64,000 nucleotides of DNA, taken from positions 49,135,275 to 49,199,274 of the forward strand of contig OX578146.1 of NCBI GenBank assembly GCA_951213105.1, read 5' to 3'. A model generated the notes under the pieces. The model was not told the origin of the DNA. It did not search any database and saw only the letters and a list, made by a program, of their open reading frames with translations. Numbering within the stretch: position 1 is the stretch's first letter; each line of letters opens with the position of its first letter. Position numbers and translations under genes: made by a program. Source of the DNA: Amaurobius ferox (Eukaryota > Arthropoda > Arachnida > Araneae > Amaurobiidae). Of this stretch, positions 51,301-60,300 are shown piece after piece.

Positions 51301-54300
51301 ATAAAATAAAAATGCAACCTACATCTGTTTCAAGAATGTTCTGGATCCCTTTCATCAATGCTAGAGAACAAACAAACCCGAAACAGAAAGACAAAATGGG
51401 CACAAATAGAAGGCATTCCAATTGACTGGGCTGTTTTTTTATGCTACTTTCTAATTGGCTCTCTGAAGTTTACTTACAATCTACAACTTGGTATATATAC
51501 CTCTCTATTTCTTTTATTTGTGCTTATTTCATCTCATTTCACCCAAAGTCAAAAAGACAAGATGAACTTAATCCAATTTACCCATTTCATCTTTATGAAT
51601 TTGGTTTGTTGGCTCTCTTGCACTGACAAAGGGGATCCAGCACATCCTCGAAACAGATGTATGTTGCATTTTTATTTTATTTGTACCTGAATACATTGCT
51701 CAGGTTTTCCTTAGCTATTATTTATAATATGTTTATAGATATGTGAGGCCAGTTAAAAACTTCACATTCTAGACAAGTTTTTAATGATCTCTACAAATAA
51801 TACAAAATAGAGTGCTAGCAGTTGCTGTGAAACCAAACTCAAAAAATAGTCAAGTAAAATATTTTCTTTTCTTAAACTTATTTTCTGAATTAAGCATTTG
51901 ATTTGATTATAAAATTAACACATATTGAGGAGTTCACATTACATTCAAAGAAAATAATCACACATATTAGGTTGACCACCTACTTTGAACCCCTACTTGT
52001 GAATGTTTGCTATTTACTCACTGATCAACATGGAACAACAAAACTAAACTGTATAAATTGTTATTAAGGTAGAATATATTTTAGTAAAACAGTAGAAAAT
52101 TTTGATGATCAGAAGACCAGTTGAAACCTAAAATATGAATATTGGCACCTGAAGTTTCGAAATGGCACTTAAACTTAAAAATGATATAAAAACTTATAAA
52201 TATTTAAATTTCTACTGTGCTACTGTTTCAGTAGATATCAACAGAAATGTCACTAGAAAAACTTCATAAAATAAATGATCAGTAATACAGTTATTATTCT
52301 ACGATAAAAAAAATGATTGTCAAATGGATGTGCCTACAAATAAATTTCTGCTTACTGAAGTTCTTTGTTATTATAACCACTACTCAAAATCCCATTATAT
52401 ATCCTTGTAGGGCTTTCAAATAGGCTACAAATTACTTGTATAATGCCTATAGTTAATGCTTTTAGTTTTCGAGATATAATAATTACTAATTTTAAAAAGT
52501 GGGAAATTTTTAATCTTCTTCCAACTGACAAGATGATTGCTCAAAACTATGAGAGTTTTACAAAAATAAATTATTGATCTAGAAACTAGATTTCTTACTG
52601 AATATTTTAGTAGCTTACTGTTTATATCTATCCATAATATTTAAGATAATATTTTGATTGAAAGTAAGCAAAGTTATGCAAAAACTTGTTTGAACAAAAA
52701 CTTTACATTTTCTTTATAGTTCGAAATATTAAAATATTGCAATTATTGCTGTATATTCATAAATGGTACCCTATATCCAACAAAACATGTACATTTTTTT
52801 TACATTTTTATCTATTAGGCTCATAGATATAAGTGTCCAAAGTGTTTACCTATTTAGTAATGCTCTGATTTCAGCCGGGTCTAGGTATTCATGTTAAAAA
52901 ATTTCAATTATCCAACGCATTTAACATAGGGTTCATTTGTTCTATCTACAATGTTAACAACATAGAAGAATGAAATATTGAGGAATGTTTTGTAAAATGT
53001 TGACTGTACATAAAAATTAACAAGAACTTATTCTTACCATAGAAAAAGGGGAGAGGATCCTTGCAGAGAGAAGTGAGAAATTATGTCGTTTTCATTACTC
53101 ATAGCTGCAACAGAAACATACAAACTACTAAACAAAAGCAAAAACCAGGCACACAATCATTCTAATATCATTTTGAATCTAATAACTGTCTAACATGTTT
53201 TGTCATTCCTAGACTCTCTAGAAGCCCTATGGTGATCCAGTAAACTAAATATTTGCATACTTATAACATCGACCATGAAATAAAACCCAATGAAGCCATA
53301 AACGAGGCTTTTCTGAAAAGTATTTCCAGACTCCACAGAAGCTCTCCAGTGACCCAGATGGCTGAAACTTTGCATATTTATAGTAGCGTCTACAGACTAC
53401 AGAACAGAATCCAACTGAAAGAATTTTTCAAAGATGGCAATTTTTGATACAAAGACATTGTTATACAAAATAAAACACATTAAAATAAAGCTGCAACTTA
53501 ACTTTTTAAGAGTAGTTTCCTCGTCTTTGATAGGCTTAAAAACTAGTCAGTTATAAATATTTAGTGATTTCCAAAATGGCTCTTAGTCAGAGTATAGGAA
53601 ACTGATAAAATTCACAGCATAATTGCTTGGTAAAAATAGCCTAATATCTTATTACTAAATAAGTAGATAAAACATTAGGCATATTAAAGTAATCAATGTT
53701 AAAACTAGGAGAAATATGTTACAAAGGGCATGTACACTTAACATCTAGGTATCTTCACGAATTCTAAAAATGTTTTGTTTTCGTCTTTGGTCATTTCAAA
53801 ATTTAAGTCACCAATAATTATCATTGACAGTGTAGAATAGCCAGTGTGGGCCACTTCTACATATATGTCCAAAACCGCTTTTGAGTAAACACTAAAGATC
53901 ATGAATACCCAGATGTATATAGAGAGCAATTAGGTCCAATTTCTTTCCATAGTAGCTTCTACCATGCATATGTCATGGACTCCTTCAAAATTTGTTGTTT
54001 GTTTCATTCCAGGGGTAGTGACAATCGTGGAGTAGCATTAGCAGGGTTTGAAATGGGATGTGCACCTGCGCGAAATGCACATGAAATAAAAAAATTCCAC
54101 GCAAAAAGAAATTGTGGTTCAGAAAATCATGCATGCTCAACATCGCTTTCTACCGTATGATCCTCCTTATATTTCTAAAACAAACATGAGAAATGCGACC
54201 AGCCACAAGAGAAAGCGAATGAAAGGCAGAGATGAAAATGTTCCTTGGTTCCACTGTGTTTTTACCGGGAAGTTCCATGTCTCTTGAAAACTTTACCAGC

Positions 54301-57300
54301 AACTCCTCTTTTCCCAAAAATTTCCTAAGTGGCACCGTTTTTCATGAAAATTTCCAATATTTAACCTAAGAAATAAGCTTTTCACTATTTCATGAAAATC
54401 CAATTTTTCATCTCCAGAAAAATATACAAATATTCAAATTTGTAAAGGACTTTGTTAGAATTCCTGAATCACAGACATTTTTCAATGAAATTCTATACTT
54501 GGATGAAAATAGATAGTTTGGACTGAAAATTGACACAAGCAAAAAGAATTCCATTGCAGTACATTCATGCGTTTTTAATGTCTTTCATTTATTAGTTAGT
54601 AATTTATAAAAGACAGTTTTGCAATATCGTGGAAATTTTTATTTAAGCACAATAGTCAGAATATTTTATTTGATTTTTTAATATTTTCCATTTTTTCAAT
54701 CTGTTTGCATCTACTGATATTTTTATATTTATTGTGTTTTTTATGCTGGAATATTATCTTTCAAACATATTGTTGATGAAATTGAGATATATATTTAGAA
54801 TAACGAAATTAAAACATTTTTATTTATCCAGGCATTTAGAATTATGACTCATTAGAAATACATTTTGAAGAGCATAAATTAGAATTTGAAATATTTGCAT
54901 CCAAAGTTGCATCTCTAATTTCAATTAAAAATTAACATCCTTCTAATCTAAATGTTAATAAAAGTACTTAATGAACATATTTTTAGTTATTCAAAACATT
55001 TTGAAAAAAAAAATAGCATGGTAAAGTGAAAATACAAATTAGGATAATTAAAACTGAGCTGTGTCCTAAAATTATGAGATTTACAAAATTCCTGCTTGTA
55101 TTTTCCTCTTTCTTTATTTTATATGTACTAATATGTACTAAATGTCAATTCTGCTTGCCTCTTGTATTGTAATATAAAATATCATTATTTCATGTTTTAC
55201 TAATAAAAATTCTGGGTTTTTAAATTTCCCCCAAAATTCTTTTGTTAAAGAGGGAATGTCTCCTCTAAATTTCAAGCCCTATTTCAAACCTTGATTAAGC
55301 AACAAATTTTGTATAAATATGGTACTGCCATGTTTTTTCATAAATCACCACTCCACAAGCTCTATTCTTTTGTAAAACTTTTGTTCTATTTATGCATTTG
55401 GATCTTGATATTTTCACTTCTGCTACAAAGTTTTATTCAATGCTAAATATTCTGCTCATGTGAGTACATCATCAGTCTCCAAGTCTATGGGTAATTAGGT
55501 TCTGATAGTTCAAACTGACCAGTGTTAACTCAGTATCTTCTTTGGTTGGCATTTGGGTGAAAATATTTCTTGTATCATCGGTGATTGTATGCAAAAGGTG
55601 GTTATTCAGTCTCTAGTATATGTCTCTTATTTCTTTAAGCGATGGTAATGATACGGTAGATTGGACACCATTGTAGAACTTGAAATCAGCAGACATATTA
55701 GTTAAGTACAATCCTTCCAATGAAGTGACATGAAAAAGAGCTATGTACACAAAATGCTCTTGCTGTTTCTTATTATAGTCAAATACCAGCTTGCAGAATA
55801 TGCCACCTAATGACTTGTGAATAGTAATCACACAAGCAGGAGCTAACGAAAATTGTATTCATCTACAATGGATGCTACTAGCCCGAGTTATTTCGATTAT
55901 TTACTTGGCTATCAATATCCATTCTTGAGACAGCATGCCGGGTTGGCTAGCAACCACCAGTTTCACCCTTATCCTCTGCTTTGCCCCAATAGCAAATTTT
56001 TCAAAATGTAGCCACAGTCATGCCGATGTATTGATTTCTTCATCAATTTCGATATATACTTTAAAATTCCAATCACTCTGTTTACAATTCTATCTGCTAC
56101 ATCTGCATTGTGATCCTACAATTATAAGAAAAAGACAAATGACCATAATTCTGACAATTAAAGCATGTTTTAAGTGCTATATATTGTTTATTCAAAAGAA
56201 ATTGAAGTTATGAAACATTTTTCTCTTTTTTAAAATAGGAGCAGTAATAAAAAAAAGGAATCTTAATTATCCAATACATAAACCCATTAAAGGTAGAGAA
56301 ATTCTTAATTACCTTCCAACTAATCTCTTCCAATCTAATATCTTCATCATTATGCATCACTATATCTTTTAAATCATCCTCCTGAATGTTACTAAGGACA
56401 TTAAAAATTATCAGAGCTTGTTTCCCAGTAGGAGGCTTAACCACTGAAATTTATTTTTCTACAATGTTTGATTCCATAAACTTTGGAATAATGGTATCAG
56501 CTGAACTTTTACAAGAAACTTTAAAGGATCTGTTTGGTAATGAACAATAGATTTCAAAATCATGTCTTTAGGACAAGTAGAAGAGAGATCTAAGTTTCTT
56601 ATAACCTTTATTTTGATCCAGACCCTTAAGGAGAACAATAGCATATGCTGACATAGGAGCAGGTTTACCCAGGTTAACAAGTCTTGTAGAAGGCTTCTTA
56701 CTGCTAGAAACAGACACAATTTCACTAGAATTTACAGGATTTAAAGCTTTAACCTGTTGTAAAGCATTATTCATATCCTTCTTACGCACATTAGAATTAA
56801 AGACATTGTTAATAGAATTCTTAATCAAAGATGGAATCTCTTTCCTGATTTCCTCCCTAAATTCATCAAAAAAGTAATATCAGGTTGTACATCAGCTTTT
56901 GATTCATAAACAGTACAGTATTCTCTAATTAAGTCAAAGCTTCTCTTAATGTTGTTTGTTATTTTTACTCAGTTTTCTATATCTATGCAAATAATTCTCA
57001 ATCTGTACTAGAACTCCATCTATAACCTTTGTTAAACCATCTGATTGTTCAACATCTATGTAAGAACCTTTATCTGAACATTCCTTGGACAAAACCAGTG
57101 TCTTTTCATTCTCTACACCAACTTCAACTTCTGTTCCAATCATAAACTAGCCCTCTGAGAGAACCAAATCCATGCTAGAAGTTCTTGACAAAGAGTCCAT
57201 ACTATTATACTTTTAGCCAAAACTGTATTTTTAACTGAATATCAAAATTTTCTCATACAGGAGTTTTATTAGAGGGAAAATCTTCAGAATAAATCTTATC

Positions 57301-60300
57301 ATCCATTTAGAGACCATAGAAACAAAAACAAATCATTCCTTTAAATTAGCAAAATCCATTTATTCAATAATCGCTAGACAGCACACAAATTTCTACTGTG
57401 TGGCTTATAATCAAAAGTAAATAAACCTTAAATTTCACTTTTAAAACCTTTTAATTTAACTTTATGCATGTCGGAACTAATAAAAAATGGAATCAAAAAT
57501 ATAAATCTAACTTTGAAGAAGTATCTGTTTCACAAAAAATCTGAAGTAGCCAGTTCATGGCTTTCCCTACAATTTCAAATATGTTCACAAAATAATTTTT
57601 CACCTACAAGAGTGCAATTATGCAATTCATTTTGTATTATTGTGCATTGCTGAAAGTTCACAAACATCTTTTTCCATCCATCTCCGTCTTCCAATTATTG
57701 CATAATAGGCAAACTAAACTTGCTTACTTTTATGTTTTGGTAAATTTAAAAGAAATATTTTGCTAAATAAACCAAATATTATAAGAGTTAACTATGTATA
57801 GTAACATGATTCTTATAGTTAATATCCTCACGCAGTGCTTTGAACCTAAAGTTTTTATTATTATTATTATTATTATTATTTCAGATTATCAAATCACAAG
57901 TCTGTCCATACTATGGTTAAGTTCACTCTAAAATAAATTTTTTAAAGTGTTAATAAACAATGTATAAAATAAAAGTAAATTGATAAAAATTTTGTGAACA
58001 TTTATTATTCTTATGCATAAAAGTTAAATTATATTTTGATAACCACAATTAAAGAAAAAATTCTCAAAATTTTTTTACAATTTTAATTTCCTCATATTAT
58101 TTTACCTCTATAAATAATACATTAAAACCTACAGTATTTTCTCATGAGGTTAGTAGATATGGGGACTCACTTTTTCTCTTATGGGACCCAGTTTTAAGTT
58201 CCTGGAATCCAGAATTTTCTATACTTAGTGCCTGCACATCGTAGAATATATTAAAAAAGTTACTGACATTTAACAAGTATTTTATCATAAAAAATTAATA
58301 CATTTATTATACATAGGGCCCATCTATCATGGTTTTGAATTCTTCTACTGTTCTTTTCTCTTCCCCCTAAATTTCTCTTCATTTTTTCAAATATTCATTT
58401 AGCAATGATATTCTACCTACGTCACATGATACAACTATTTATTGACATATGTGTTTTTGCCTGTGTTCATGCTTGGCTCTATCTTTTTATCCTGACAAAA
58501 AAAAAGGAAGCTGTTCTTTGCCTCCGAAACCAGTTAATACTTTTAATTAATCTTGCATGCTGCTTACTAACGAAGTTTTTTTTACAGATAAATAGATATA
58601 ATAGTTTGAGGGAATTTTTTTATATATAAACAAGCTTCTGTAAACCATACAATTTATGAATCTAAATAGGTTGTTAGCTTCTGTATTAACACAAAAACAA
58701 ATAGTTACTTTTCCACTTCCTGTATTCCTCTTCCACAGAGCGTTTGAGTTGTGCCTTGTTTTCTTTCGCAGCTTGGTGCTGCTGGAAGAAATCAGCAAGA
58801 ACACTTGGAAAGCACATTAGTGTGAAACTGGACCAGCTATGAGGAGTGTGTTGCATGATGGTAGTCAAGATTTCTTTACACCATGTACCAGAAAGAGATT
58901 CAGATCCTAAAGAAAAAAATAACGTTAAACAGACCAAAAAAGTGAAATTCAAGTGCTCAGTGTAAAATTAGATATTCTACATAAAATAATAACTCCTACT
59001 TTAATGTATAACATTTACAAAAGTTTCATTATAATTATCCATTTTATCAAATTAGGAACTCTGATATTTTTTCATTAGCTAAATTTCTTGAATATTGTTA
59101 AAAGTTATTAAAGTATAATTTTTTTTTAAATAGAACTAAATTTCAAAATTCAACTTAAAAATCATCCTTATGATTATCTGATGATTGGCAACTTTATGTA
59201 CCATGAACTTAAAAAAAATTCTGATATGTGCAGCACAACTTTCCCTATATAATGCAATGAATTTACTTCTTTCACAGTGAAAAAATAATGTATAAGTTCC
59301 ATGGCACAATGTTTTTAACATTGAATTGTATATCTGGCACTTTCTGAAAGACAAAATATATAAAATTATTTTGAAATACCCAATTAACTTATATTTCATG
59401 CAACTCTAAATTGACAACTTCCATTAACACTGATAGCATGCAATAAGCAATATAGTCCATATATTAAAATATTTTAATAAATAATTCATCAAATAGACAT
59501 CATTTTCGTTAATTTAGCGTCATTTTTGCAATTTTGACGATATTTTCGATAATCTGGAACCTCGACGATATTTTGATAAATTAGTCTTTATGTTCACCAA
59601 AATTTATCGCCAAGCATTACATTACAAACAGAAAGAAGAGCATTTTTTATATATAAATGACTATTGGTGAATTGTTAGGCATCAAAATACAAAACTCTAA
59701 AGTATCTTCTCTTGTAAATAGAACAATGTAGATACAAGTGAATGATATTAACAAATTTAATGCATAATATAGCATATCAAAAGTGAACATATTTCACAAT
59801 AGTTAATACATTTTTTTAATTTTATGTGATATTTTGATAAATTTATTTGAAAAATGTCCAATATGTCGAGAATGGTTTATGTTAGTATTCTAAATATTGT
59901 GTCAATTATTTTCTAATGAACAATTACATTAGAAGTGACTATTTATGTAAAATCATTGAAGGTTCTGATTTTTTGATGATTTTTTTTTCAAAATTTCATT
60001 CGAAATTTTGGTTGGTCTTCCGAACATTCAATTGTGTTTAAAATCAATAGGTTTCCAGTATTCTACAATTGTAATTTTTGTACCAAATCTTGTTCGAAAT
60101 GCGCCATTCGTTTGTGAGATATCGTCTCACACACACACACACACATACATCACCTCAAAAACGTTCAATTCGTGTTCAGGGATGCTTGAAATGTGCTCTT
60201 CTATCGACAACTTCAATTTAAATTTTCAACCCCTTCATAATACTTTCTCTATACATTATACTATGTATATAGGGAAAGTAATAATAACATTAATTAAGAT

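Larger units (their letters stand above)
53105..58708. other. MED23 intron b-c (5.6 kb)
   Basis: Holds a two-unit tandem repeat (53205-53400), Helentron remnants with an inserted element, a LINE ORF1 remnant and a (TTA)n microsatellite at about 57855-57881. 57210-58708 has nothing else recognised. Confidence 0.7.

Noticed and set aside
51358..51690. 110-codon and opposite-strand 81-codon open frames
   Set aside because: They fall on the fold-back element, and the minus frame overlaps exon d; neither resembles a protein.
54034..55300. 8-bp target duplication for the 54042-55292 element
   Set aside because: Flanks AGCATTAG and GATTAAGC are only loosely similar, so hAT membership is not claimed.
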